DNA from: Chrysaora quinquecirrha
Lineage: Eukaryota; Cnidaria; Scyphozoa; Semaeostomeae; Pelagiidae
NCBI GenBank assembly: GCA_014526335.1
Contig: JACTAT010000341.1
Coordinates: 586,433-650,432 of the forward strand
Reading direction: 5' to 3'
Length of the DNA stretch: 64,000 nucleotides
The first letter of the stretch is position 1. The number at the start of each line of letters is the position of its first letter. Below the pieces are notes generated by a model. It saw only the letters and a program-made list of their open reading frames with translations, was not told the DNA's origin and made no database searches. The position numbers and the translations under genes are program-made. Positions 22,797 through 34,600 of the stretch are shown here, piece by piece.

Positions 22797-25074
22797 TAGC
22801 CTGCGTGCAGACTCAACTCTTTCTGGTCAAAAGTGTAGAGTCTGCCCAACAAAGTTGAAAAGCTTGTTCCCTGTGTCAGCAAAAATCCCAGCCTCTTTCT
22901 CAACTTCAAACCGCGCGCATGCGAATCTCTCACAACGCCCAGTCGTGCAAACATGTTGCCAATGGCGGATTCTTAATTGCTGTACTCGGGTCGCTCAGTC
23001 TTCCAGCTAGAAAGATTTGACTTGCACATTGAGTTTGCGATTATGGAGAGAAAATGTGCTGTGTTTTATTTGAAAATTATTACTTACGGAAAATCATATT
23101 TTGATCTCATAGATGGAAATATTTCAGGGAAGCTGTGCATCCACCTCCAAGACTGACGTTCTTTCTTAGGCCGTGTGCTTCATCGATGCTTATTGCTTCC
23201 TCTTCGTCCGACTCAAAATCGTCGAGCAGCCAGGACCGAGGTGTTCTTTAGTATTTACTTGTCTTCATTCCTAATGATGTTGGTGCCTATTACTGTGTGT
23301 CTTTTTGCCTGGTGCCCAGTAGTATTCAAAATTTCCTTTATGTTAATGATGATTAGCTTTTGATTTTTGCTTTTGATAATCTTTTTATTTTTCATTCAGT
23401 ATAGGCTATAAAGTAGAATTGTCTTGATGTGAGAATGATATGATGAGATTTCCATCCCATTTTATACTTTTTACTGCCTATTATTATCAAATTTTATTAT
23501 TATTATTATCAAAGACAATCACAAAATTACAAATTGAAATAATATTGAATAATGAATTATAGTCATAAGGAATATAGACATTTTTGGCATACATAGATTA
23601 ACAATGAGAAATGCTTTCAATTCTACAGATAAATTGTTATAAGGCTCTGACTTATTAAAACAGAGAAATTAAAAAATTTGGGTTCTAGATCAGATGTGAG
23701 GACCTGGCTAAGACTTTTCTGCCTTTCAAAATTTTTCACTGCTGGTTGTGAGTCTATAACAAGGACAATTTAAACAACAGGCTTTTGCTGTCACAAATAA
23801 ATAAAAAATGTCACAGAAAAGTCACTTTGAGTAATTCAAACTGAGCAGCTAGGGCTACCATAGACAAAGAGAACTAATGTTAATGAACCAAAGTTATGCC
23901 TTGAATTAAGAAAATTGTATTATGGTTTTCAAAATGTTCAGGGATCCAAAATTTGAGCCATCTATGAGAGAGCAGCACTGAATAGTTTTACACAACTTTG
24001 AACAATGCCCATTTAATGTTGTTTATAACTGTATGTAAAGTTTAGTTAACATATACATTTACAAAACATTACTTTTAGAAATTGATATTAAATATGTGTT
24101 GACTTTTACATTCTATTAACTCCACAAATGTGGATAGATCTATGGTAATAAGGCCCCCTTAAAAACATTAAAAATGAAATAAGCTCACCAAGACTTTAAA
24201 AAGCTTTTATGGTATGTCTTGGAGCTCTTGTTTCAATACATTAATTATAAAGTTGCTTTTGCCCCTTTCCACGTGCAAATGTTCAGTGCCCATAATGAGG
24301 AGATGTTTAATAAAGAGTATGTATTTTGTGTTTACTAAAGGGTATTCACCTCACAATAGGCTTCTAGGCACCTACTGTATGTACAAAACCATTTAATCCA
24401 TAAAGTGTTCAATTGAACTTCTAGGCCAAATAAATCTGAATCATAATCATAGATATATATCAGTTTCGTAACTGCATTCTCATTTCAGCAACATTTGAAG
24501 AAGTTACCCATCAAGGCATCAACCAAGCATTGCCCAAATTAATTAAGTTTTAGGTGATCTGTGAAGCTGTTGCCTTTGTATTGGCAGTACAAATTAATAC
24601 AAAGGCAAATTCTGCAGAATTTCCACCAAGTTAAATCTTGCACTACTAGCAGAAAAACTCTGCCCTTGCAGAAACGATATGAGGGCCATTCCTTGATAAC
24701 TGATATGACTTGCTTTTGGCTTAACAAGACTGAAAATCTTGAGCTCTTTACTTCATTGGACTTTTACTTGCCCGAAAGATCCCCACAACTTTTCGAGAAT
24801 CACTATCTTGAACACTTATCCTACAGCCGCAAGCCGCGCGTCGAATAATGCGTTGACCACGGACATGCCAAAACAATGGAATGTCTTACAGCCAATCAGA
24901 TTCTGAGCTGGCTCCAAAAAAGTTGTTAGATAAAATTGATTGGTTCTAAGACAAAGAGAAAACAATAGAATCTCGGCAAAATTTACCTCAAAACGAGGCG
25001 GGAACAAGCTTTTTAACTTTGTTGCGCTGACTCTACACTTTTGATGAGAAAGAGTTGAGTCTGCACGCAGGCTA
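22797..25074. mobile_element. Element C: non-autonomous TAGCCTG relative nested in B
   Basis: Inverted ends TAGCCTGCGTGCAGACTCAA match over about 73 bp, through CAACAAAGTT to AAGCTTGTTCCC, with four or five differences. The flanking 8-mers agree at seven of eight positions (ATTAAGTA left, ATTAGGTA right). A relic start, ATGGCGGATTCTTAATTGCTG near 22962, resembles the first codons of the B transposase, so C looks like an internal deletion derivative. No open frame of note remains in its 2.3 kb. Confidence 0.8.
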
Positions 25075-25284
25075 ATTAGGTAAGGCCGATGGTAAGTAAT
25101 TTTTCAAATGTTTAAGAAGACCAATAAATAGCCAATAAATAGCATATTTTATTAGGGTTAATAAAGGAAAAAACACCTCACCAGAGCTGCATGCCGGAAC
25201 TCCAAGAATTCTTGCTTTGAGTTTAGTAAAATATGAAGTAAAAGGAACAAGGCAAAAGGGCACAGAAAAAAACAACAACAAAAT

Positions 25285-25331
25285 CAATATTGTTTGCCAA
25301 TATTTCATCCTGCCATGCAGGACTTCTTCAG
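25285..25331 (-). ncRNA. Candidate hammerhead ribozyme of a Penelope-like element
   Basis: On the minus strand the order is CTGAAGA, a 6-bp hairpin TCCTGC/GCAGGA with loop ATG, then GAA, then a 6-bp hairpin ATATTG/CAATAT with loop GCAAA, then T. This is the hammerhead arrangement (CUGANGA, stem II, GAA, stem III, UH) in the type I opening. Penelope-like elements are known to carry hammerheads in their terminal repeats, and this one sits downstream of the Penelope ORF in the same orientation. An extra A precedes stem II and stem I is weak, so activity is uncertain. Confidence 0.4.
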
Positions 25332-25640
25332 GGCTAATGAGAATAGAATCTAACCGCTATTACAAATCAATCGAATATGTACAGATTTTGAATTAGTATG
25401 GTTGATTATGATTGGTTGATGTGAAAATGAGGTTAGAAATAATTGATGGAAATGTACGTGTGGTATGGATGAACAGGGATGCAAGAGAAGAGAGATAGTT
25501 GTGGACAAAAGAATATGAGAATAGGCAGCTATAATAATGTGTGAAAACTAAAAGAAGTAACAGGATAAGATTTGTAAAAAGGAGATGGTAGCTAGAAGAA
25601 AGAGCGAATAAGTAATAGGAATAAAAGAGGTAGTAAGGGA

Positions 25641-27506
25641 TTAGCGATCTGTAGTCCTATTCATGCCGTTAGGTGAGAGTGTGTTGGCTAAGCCAATGAA
25701 ATACCATTCTTTGGCTCGCCTTACACTCTCGCGTTTGTCTCGTATCTGTAGCAGTGGCAGTATTTGTAAGTCTTTTAACGAGTGACCAGGTTTGCAGAAG
25801 TGTTCTGCAACGCCTGATTTGTCATGTCGTTTATGTATTATGTCACGTCTGTGTTTGTCAAGTCTGTCACATACTCGTCTACCTGTTTGTCCAACGTACT
25901 GGCAGTTTGTCTTATTGTCCTGTATACATTTGTGGCACTGTAGGAGGTAGATAATGTTAGTTGAGTTGCAGTTGTGTTTTTGCGTTATGTTGAAAGTCTT
26001 TGTAGAGTTAGTAAAGTTGACAGTATTAGCCCCGTGCTGTATGTGCGTGCAAGTGTTGCAGTCGCGTCTGGAGGAGCATTTGTAGATGTCCTGGAGACCA
26101 CCGGTAGTGACGGTTTTGATTCTGGCACTAACCAGGTAGTCCCTGAGGTTTTTGGGGCGTCTGTAACTAAGTATCGGTGGCTGTGGGAAAGCTTCTTTGC
26201 AGTCCTGTGAGTTCTGTAGTATGTTAAAGTTATCTGTAATGATGGACTTCAATTGTGGAACACTGGGGTTGTAAGTTGCCACAAAAGGAGTCCTGTCGTT
26301 ATGTCTTTTGGGTTTCGTCTTAAGACTGTCTTGTCGTGTAAAGTTGGAAGCTTTCCGTATTTCGTTCTTAGTATGTCTGCGTTTGTAGCCCCTCCGTGTT
26401 AGGTAGTTAAGTAGTTCGTCTGTGCGTTTGTTAAATGTGTTGTCTTCGGAGCAAATGTGTCGCAGTCGGAGGGCAAGACTATATGGAATGGAGCATTTAG
26501 TGTGTTTGGGATGTGCTGATGAGTTAAGGAGATATTGGTGAGTGTCTGTAGGTTTGATGTATACATCTGTGGAAAGAGATTTGTCACTGTTAAGTTTAAC
26601 AGTGACGTCAAGAAAGTGGGTGGAACTTGTGGAGATGTCATGAGTGAATTTGATGCTAGGATGTGCACTGTTAAGGGTGGATATGAAATCTGTCAGTTTG
26701 TCTTGCCCGTGAGTCCAAATAAAAAAAATGTCGTCTATGTACCGCCACCAAACAAGAGGCTTGTGAGGGGCAGCATTAAGGGCTCTCTCTTCAAAGCACC
26801 CCATGAATAGATTGGCATAAGGGGTGCCATACGAGTGCCCATGGTGGTACCGTGTTCCTGTAAGTAAAATTTACTGTCGGACTCCAAATTGTTGTTTTTA
26901 AGTATGATGTCGAGAAGGTCACAAACTGTTTCTGTGGGTGGGTCTTGTACGTTGCGTCTATTAAGGTGTACCCTGGCAGGCTCAATGCCGTCAAGATGTG
27001 GGATATTAGTATAGAGAGCAGAAACATCTAGAGTAACTAGGAGAGAGTTATCAGGGAGAGTGCCAAGCGAAGATAGTTTGTTAAGGAAATGTGTAGTATC
27101 TTTAAGATAAGATGGAAGCTTGAAGACAAGAGGATTGAGGACATTGCTGACGTATTCTGAAAAACGTTCAGTAGGGTGGCCATTAGCGGAGACAATGGGT
27201 CTGCCAGGGGGGTTGTCGCGGTTTTTGTGCAGTTTAGGTATTGTGTAGAAACGTGAGCATTTGGGTTCAGTAGGTGTAAGGTAGCTGTAAGTATCCTTGT
27301 CGATGTATTCGTTGTGTTTCATTTGCTCCAAGTAAGTCTTAACTGTCTTGGTAACTTTGTCAGTGATGTCGTTGTCGAGCTGTAAAAGTGTAAAAGTTTA
27401 CGTCGTTAAGTTGTCTGTTACATGCGTCTAAGTATTTCTGTTTGTCCATCTCTACCGTGCCAGAGCCTTTGTCCGCTGGTTTGATAATGATGTCCATTCG
27501 TATATA
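25641..27506 (-). pseudogene. Penelope-like reverse transcriptase with GIY-YIG endonuclease
   Basis: From about 27506 the reading starts DIIIKPADKGSGTVEMDKQK. After a frame change near 27375 it continues to RFYTIPKLHKNRDNPPGRPI, then LLVTLDVSALYTNIPH (catalytic Asp) and HGTTMGTRMAP. One base is missing near 26800, so the frame switches to MGCFEERAL, followed by WWRYIDDIFFIWTH, where YIDD is the RT active site. The C-terminal GIY-YIG domain reads NIIYLLQCHKCIQ followed by CQYVGQTGRRVCDRLDKHRR, and ends near KEWYFIGLANTLSPNGMNR. The enzyme would nick DNA and prime reverse transcription at telomeric or internal sites. It is otherwise intact over about 600 codons. Confidence 0.9.
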
Positions 27507-27514
27507 TTTCGTTC

Positions 27515-27984
27515 GTTCTATATTTTATTGGGTCCTTCCAGTTAAGGTTTTGGTAAATTTACACTCCAAGATATTTTGTATTTTGAACAACCTCTAAACT
27601 CTTACCCCGGATTTTGAGATCAAGTTTTTCTTCCAATCATTTCACGATATTACTCTTTGATTTAGAGCAGATAAGCATGGAGTGGGTTTTTATGACATCT
27701 AGTGAAATTTCGTTTCCCTTTAACCAAGTTTCAAGACTTTTAAGATTGTCTGTTTTTGACTCGTTCAGCTGAATCAAATCCCTAGATCTGTAGGCAAGAC
27801 TGATGTAGTCAGCATACATTGACACATTTGAGCTCTGCATACTGCAAAGCAGATCGTTTATGTATGTAAGAAAGAGTAGTGGTCCAAAACATAGAGCCTT
27901 CAGGCACTGCGACTTCAACCTAACCGATATCAGAGTTGACTTAGTTGACCCAACACATAGTTTCTTTAAGATATTTGACTTCAC
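27515..27984 (-). pseudogene. LINE reverse-transcriptase fragment interrupted by the Penelope element
   Basis: Reads LCFGPLLFLTYINDLLCSMQ, then VSMYADYISLAYRSRDLIQL and LETWLKGNEISLDVIKTHSM, which are RT blocks B to D. The active-site YADD is changed to YADY. It continues to LNWKDPIKYR and stops where the Penelope sequence begins. Downstream parts of this LINE were not found on the other side. Confidence 0.75.
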
Positions 27985-27998
27985 AATTTAAAAAGTTA

Positions 27999-28335
27999 AG
28001 CAAGATCGAATTCTGCATTATTGACTTTGCCATAAGGTGAGAATCAAAAACGTGGAACTACATTTTGCAGAACCTCTCCAGACAGGTCGGTCACCGCTAA
28101 AAGTCATATATAGTTCCTTTAAATGCTCCTTTTATCTTGATAAAGCTCTTTTCACAAAAGTTAAGTGTATTATGATTAGATTACAATTTAGGCCAAGCTC
28201 GGGCCTAGCCATATGCCAACTTGTGTTTTTATTGTATACATGCAGGCGATGTTAGACTATGAGTGATAAACACTAATACAAAAACAAGATCGAATTCCGC
28301 ATTATTGATTTTGCCAAAAGGCAAAAATCAGAAAC
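27999..28335. repeat. Two direct copies of a roughly 54-bp motif, 283 bp apart
   Basis: AAGATCGAATTCTGCATTAT...AACGT at 28000-28052 and AAGATCGAATTCCGCATTAT...AACGT at 28283-28335, about 80% alike. The second includes a small hairpin TTGCC/GGCAA. A third partial copy (ATTCTGCATTATTGA) is at 28630. Confidence 0.7.
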
Positions 28336-28339
28336 GTTG

Positions 28340-29890
28340 AGCCTCGTTTCAGCTGTTTTTACAAAGCGCAAAGCAAAGGATAAACAGACTAGAATGGAAT
28401 TTTCCAGCTGTGTGTGGTTGCGAAATGGGACTAGACAAGTTGTAGGCTCCAATAGAATTAAAGGTATTTTTTTCTAAAGAAAGGCTGACTTTATTTAAAC
28501 AATACCAATAATGCAACAAACACACAAGAAATTGTTTTGCGCTTTTTATTTCAGTACAGAGGCAAAATCAATAACACCGGATGTATATTTGCAGAACAAA
28601 TCTGTTCGGCATTTCCATGGAACTTTTGCATTCTGCATTATTGACCAGGCCCAACTGATTTTAGGAAATGAAGATTTGTGAGCAATTCTTCAGAAACAAC
28701 CATTAATAATGCGAATGCTGGTACAGTGGTAAGCTTTTCACAGTCAGTTGTCCATTTTTATTGACCTGTTATCTAATTCTATAGATTATGGGGAGTGTAA
28801 ACATTGACAATATTAAGTGATTTAATGCAGGATGCTATTGTTCTAGAATCAGTGCCATGTTTGAGTGGGGTTCATTTTAATAAACGAGATTGTCTTCTGA
28901 CAACAAGTTTTGGATATCAGGAAACATGAAGTTTGACATTGTTGCAGTCCATAAATATTGAGTCTTTTAAGGAAAAGTAAATCTTTATGAAATACAATGT
29001 ATACCTCTTCTAATACGGCCCTCATTTCTGAAACTTTCGAAATTTTCTTGCTTCATCAAAAAGTAAATACTGATTTGGGATGTAGATGGGTTTGAAAATT
29101 TTATAGGAAATTTGACAGTGAAAAATTTTCAGAGTGAAGTTTGAGTACCTTTTCACAGCAAATTCTCTTATAAATTTACAAACTTTGAAACCTAAAGTTC
29201 TAACTGGTTGCTTAATTCTAAAGCTAAAGTCAAATTTTGTTTCTGGCAAAAGTTTTGCAAATTTTGAGAACAAACTCTTAATTGAAAAGATGCAGTACAT
29301 CAAACTTCAAATAGATTGGTCAAGGGCCTTTTGAAGAGCATCTTTTATGTCATCTTCTTTGAAAACCTTTACTTTGTGTTATTTTTTTTAGCTACCAATA
29401 ATTAGTAGCTCATTTTCAATGTTCCAGCTAAGTAAAGCAACTGAGGTGTGCATATATTTGATTGAAGACCATGTTGTGCATTGGAAAGGTTTAGGGTGGT
29501 GGAAAATGTTTCACTTTTCAATATATATTTTGCAGTTATCTTGTCGTTACTTATAACATGTCATTACTTATTGCGTATAACGTGAAAACTTTAATTTGAT
29601 CAAACATTCTCTGTTCAATTTTCTCAATGAAAACCAATCAGATTTAAGAGTACTCAAATCAATAGTCTTTGAGTTGTACAAAACTTCAAATTTGTGATAA
29701 ACAGCGGAATCATTTTTGGGCATACTTTAAAGCTTTTTTCGCCTGACACTCCCCAGAGTATGAACGTCAGAAACAGACTGAAACAATAGACTTGGACAGA
29801 ATTTATATCCAGATGCAGCTCGAAATGCACCAATCAGATACAACAAAAGGCTGAATTGGCATTGTGTTTTGAACACCAATTAGCTGGTCT
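28340..29890. other. AT-rich interior of element B
   Basis: No gene recognised. Words such as GCAAATTTTG recur around 29030-29330. Confidence 0.4.
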
Positions 29891-29892
29891 GA

Positions 29893-31170
29893 TCCTTTGC
29901 TAACGTTATTCAAAACCTTCAATTAGACCTGGCAAACTCTTTTATGTGTTCCTTCAACATCAGCAGCCTTTTCACTAATGTACCTTTGGATGAGACTATT
30001 GGGATTTGTGCTAGAGCTCTATACTGGGGTGAAATTGTCAGTCCGCAATTCCCTGAGGAGGTATTTGTCAAATTGATGGAGTCTTATACCAGGTAAGAAG
30101 AGTTCAGCTTCAACAATGAGATGTACTGACAAAGGGACAGAGATGCAAAGGGGAGCTTATTGGGACCAGCGCTAGTAAACATTTTTGTTGTTATCTACGA
30201 AGGTCAACTTTTTGGCTCCACATCAAAACCTCCGGTCTATTTTTGATATGTCGATGACACAAAATGATTCAAAAAAGAGTCCAATTGTAAAATTTTCCTC
30301 CAAAATCTTTATGCCTTGCATCCGTCTGTTCTTTCCAAAAGGAGTAAAATAATTCTTTGCCGTTTCTTGACGTTTTTGTTGAAAACACTGCTACTGGATT
30401 TCTCACCAGTATATATAGGAAACCAACCTATAGCAGCCTCTATACACGGTGGGATTCCTTTAGTCCAAAACAGAGGAAAATTAACCTCATCAACACGCTA
30501 GTTCATCGGGCATTTATGATTTGTTGTAAATCCCAGCTTGATTCAGAATTGGATAAAATATGGTCTACTCTTATTGAAAATGGTTACCCTGAGGATGTTA
30601 TTTCCGATTGTTTTTGCAAGAAGATTGCAAGTATTTCGGCTGATAAAAAGTATAGTCCGCAAAAGTGCCCTGTTTACCTAAAAATGCCTTGGATAGGAAA
30701 CGTCTCATTACCATTCAAAAGTCAAATTAAAAAGGCTATTACTGAGCGCTTCGCTGGTGCCAACCCTCGGTTAGTTTTTGGCACTGGGAAAGTTCTACCA
30801 TCCATTCAAAAGGATTACGTACCTACCAAACAAAACGTTTGGTCATTTATGAAGTTTCGTGCCGGTGTGATGCCAGGTAAATAGGTCGTACTTCCAAGAG
30901 ATTAGGTGATTGGATAAAGCAGCATGTTCCTACTAATATTCGTCTGCACAGTTTTCAGCAAAGAGAGCAACCGCCCTGTGGGTCTAAACAACAACCTAGT
31001 TGCAAACATGATTCTGCCATAGGACAACATCTACTCCATAACCCAATTTGTACGGAAAATCACAGTGAGGATTGTTACAAAATCATTGGCAAAGCGAGAT
31101 CTTTGTTTCACTTAAGGATTTTGGAATCTGTCACCATCAACACCAAAAGGCCAGTTCTGTGTAGACAGAA
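29893..31170 (+). pseudogene. Penelope-like element 2, reverse transcriptase and GIY-YIG remnants
   Basis: The reading begins FANVIQNLQLDLANSFMCSF then NISSLFTNVPLDETIG (RT block A), and YVDD is legible near 30245. The open frame 30357-30884 reads PFLDVFVENTATGFLTSIYR, then KPTYSSLYTRWDSFSPKQRK and KCPVYLKMPWIGNVSL. A GIY-YIG-like end follows: IGRTSKRLGDWIKQHVP and later VTINTKRPVLCRQK at 31135-31170. Stops near 30100, 30150, 30250 and 30885 break the frame. It belongs to a different Penelope lineage from element 1 and is older. Confidence 0.8.
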
Positions 31171-31685
31171 ATAGTTTGTTTTCTTTCTTGGACTCTTCAG
31201 ATACTTCTATTGGTCTTCCAGCTTTTGCCTTTTTTAGTTTTCATATTTGCCTTTTTAGTTTTCTTGATGAGAAAGTTCCTAGTGAAAAATCTGGGTGTAA
31301 AGACCAAGAAATTAACAAAAAGATTAACGTAAAATGTGGTGGTTATCATTGTGCATTTGGAAAGGAAACGATTTGTTAAAACAATTAAAACTTTGTAAAT
31401 ATTTTGCAACAATGTTTAAGATATTTACTCCATAAATGGTCATTTTGTATAGTAATGTCTTCTCCTATCAGTAACTTCAAAGAAATCATTTTGTTTGTGT
31501 TTTTCTTTTGTTCTTGGAGCATGCACAGTGTTTGCAAGCAATTTGCTAAATTTTCTCTGTTATTTGTATTCAGCATAGTCATAAGAAAAAAGATAGTCTG
31601 GAAGCGAACAATGGGTCTTTTGTTCTCGTTCAGAACAACTTCAATCGCACTTGCCACGCCCTCTGAAAGTGCACAAAAAATCAAA

Positions 31686-34600
31686 ATGGCGGACGCGGAG
31701 TCAGACTTCTTCACAGGGGATGATCTTGATTTTATTTTTGGTGACGAAGGAATACTAGAAGATGAAGTTTCGATTGACGAGGAAATTGAGAATGTCATTG
31801 GGACAGTAAATTTCTTTACTTTTATTTCATAGCGCATTGCATTTTGGTGATCAGTGTTTGTTTTAGTGGCTGAGGCTGAGGAGCAGTGGGCCTACATACT
31901 TGCAGATGTCAAGAATTTCGCGGAAGAAAGATACCGCTGCTGATCCAAAAAAGACGACAAAACTTAGCTGAAACAACCCTAAAACTCACCCAGACTCCAA
32001 CTCTAACAAAACTAATCCTAACCCTTTGATTTAGTTTAACTTTGTAGCTTTTTAGCTTTGTTATTTATGGCTGTTTTCATGGCCTAAATTTGAACACCCG
32101 CGCATTCATTGGTTTCGATTTCGTTCATGTCGTTTCATTTTGGGCGTTTGTTTCTACCATTAAATATCGATAAAGAGAGCCTAGTCCTACTTTTTATTAT
32201 TGAATCTTAGCCCATCTATAATATTTAGGTTTCAATTATCCAAAATGCTGTATCCCCGTTTGGGGAAGTATTTTTCAAAAAATTGATTTTCGCCCAAACA
32301 AAGACCTCGTCTGTAGGGAATTAATTTTTTGGCGGCAACTAATTTTCGCGAATTTTTAATTTTCCATTGTTTAAAACAATATTGTTATAAATCAATAGAA
32401 TCCGTGAAAATCAATTCCCGCAAAAATTAATTCCCTTAAGGCCGAGATACACGATTAGATATTCCGTTAGATATTCTATTAGATATTCATTAACAGAATA
32501 TCTAATCGAAGATCTAATCGTGTATCAAACCAAAAATATTGCTCAAGATATTGAAAAATGATGAAAGAATATTTGACGAAGCCTCGAATAAAATCAAATC
32601 GATTTGATTTTATTCCGAATATCTAACGAAACTTCAAAGGATGCCGACGAATTCTTTACATGAAGTACAGCCCTGGGTGGATCACAATGATTGAAAACAA
32701 AATGGAGGAAACTAGCGACGAATGCGAGGAAGTCATTTTATGTACAATGGCCATTTGTGCAAGCATGGTGCACTTGAGCAACAGTGATGATGCTAAAAAA
32801 AGAAAGAGAAAGATTTGGGTTAAAGAGTGGTTTCGCCGACGAGAGGAAAGGGGAGCCTACAATATGATTATGCAGGAGCTGAAGTTACAGGATGCTGAAT
32901 CCTTTCGAAAATATTTGAGAATGAATACCACTGTCTATGAAGTAAGTTTCTTACATGATAATTCTCAATGGGGTTTAAATTGATTTGAGAAGAGAATTCG
33001 GACAGAAGAGACAAGACACCGGCAAAAAGGTGTATGCAGCCCCTAGTGCTCCTGTTCCATTCTACAAAAAGTTCCATTCATAAATAATGCAGACAATAAG
33101 ACAAATAAGCAACTTGGTTGTTTCTTCACATTCACCTGACTTACATTTTTTTTCCAGGAACTTATCAATATAGTTGGGCCACAATTAAAGAAGATGTCGA
33201 CTGTCATGCGGAAGGCTCTGTCCATTGAAGAGAAGTTAGCTGTAACGCTACGTTTTCTTGCCACTGGAGAATCTTATGAGAGCCTTCAATACCAATTCAG
33301 AATTCATCGAACAACAATAGCACTTTTTGTTCCTGTTGTTTGCAGAAAAATTTATGAATGCTTAAAAGATCACTATCTAAAGCTACCAAACACAAAAGAG
33401 CAGTGGGAAAAGATAGCATTTGCCACACAAGAAAGATGGCAGTTTCCAAACTGCATAGGAGCTGCAGATGGAAAACATATCAGCATCCTCCATCCAAATG
33501 GTAGTGGCTCTGAGTTCTTTAACTACAAAGGATTTTTTAGCATCGTTCTGTTGGCAATAGTAGACCATGATTACCAGTTTCTGTATGTCGATGTTGGTTG
33601 CCAGGGCCGCATTAGCGACGGTGGCGTCTACAGGCACTCATCTTTTTACAGTGCTCTTGTGTCCGGAAATCTAAATTTTCCTGATCCAAAACCACTGCCA
33701 AAATCTCGTGATCCAGTGTGGGTGTTTGATCAGCCTGATGATCCAGTACCGTATCTATTTGTTGCAGACGATGCTTTTCCGTTAAGCCAAAACTGTATGA
33801 AGCCATATCCTCAAAGCAATTTGACAGATCGAAAGAGGATATTCAACTACCGATTATCACGAATGCGTCGCATAAGCGAAAATGTTTTTGGGATATGGTC
33901 CAATCGGTTTCGTGTTTTTACAACATCAATGTCACTGGCACCAGAAAAGGCAAAGGATATAACCATGGCAACAATAGTGCTCCATAATATGTTACGAACC
34001 AAGTCTAAAGACTCATACACTCCAGAAGGATCACTTGATCAAGAAACTGCCACTGGAGCAATACAACTTGGCGCTTGGAGGGATGAAAGCACTAATTTTA
34101 CAAACTCGCTTCCGAAAACAAAAAGCAGCCATGCAAGTATTTCTGCAGAAAAGATTCGTGATACACTAGCAGATCACTTTCATGGTCCAGGTCAAATACC
34201 ATGGCAATGGAAGGTACTTTTTTGAGGAACTGGATTTAGAAAATAACATAACTTCCAATCGTTTGACAAATATTTTAATGTAATGATTGCATTTTAAGTT
34301 CATTCAACAGAGTATTGTTCTTTTAAATTTAACAAAAAATTTGCTTTCACCACTGTTCTTCTTCATTTACCATTCTTTGGTACATACCGCTGTGCATAGG
34401 AGGTTCAGATGACACAGATGCCACTGATGCTGGGCTTGGAGTTTGGTTTCTTTGGTTGTATATATGGGGAGGATATGTCTGACCATAAATAGGAGGTGCA
34501 GCTGCTGCTGACTGCCTATTCATATTCCTATAACGCAAAGAAACTACTATCTGTTGTATTTGTAGCATAGCCATAGCCTTTTCTTGGCAATCTGGAATTT

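Larger units (their letters stand above)
25285..27508 (-). mobile_element. Penelope-like element 1, 5'-truncated
   Basis: Runs on the minus strand from a truncation point at about 27508, where it interrupts a LINE reverse-transcriptase reading, through the RT/GIY-YIG region to a 3' region with the hammerhead candidate. Only two frame breaks were seen, so it is one of the younger retroelements here. Confidence 0.75.

Noticed and set aside
25754..26810. Plus-strand frames rich in Val and Cys across the Penelope region.
   Set aside because: Antisense to the RT/GIY-YIG reading, which carries conserved motifs.
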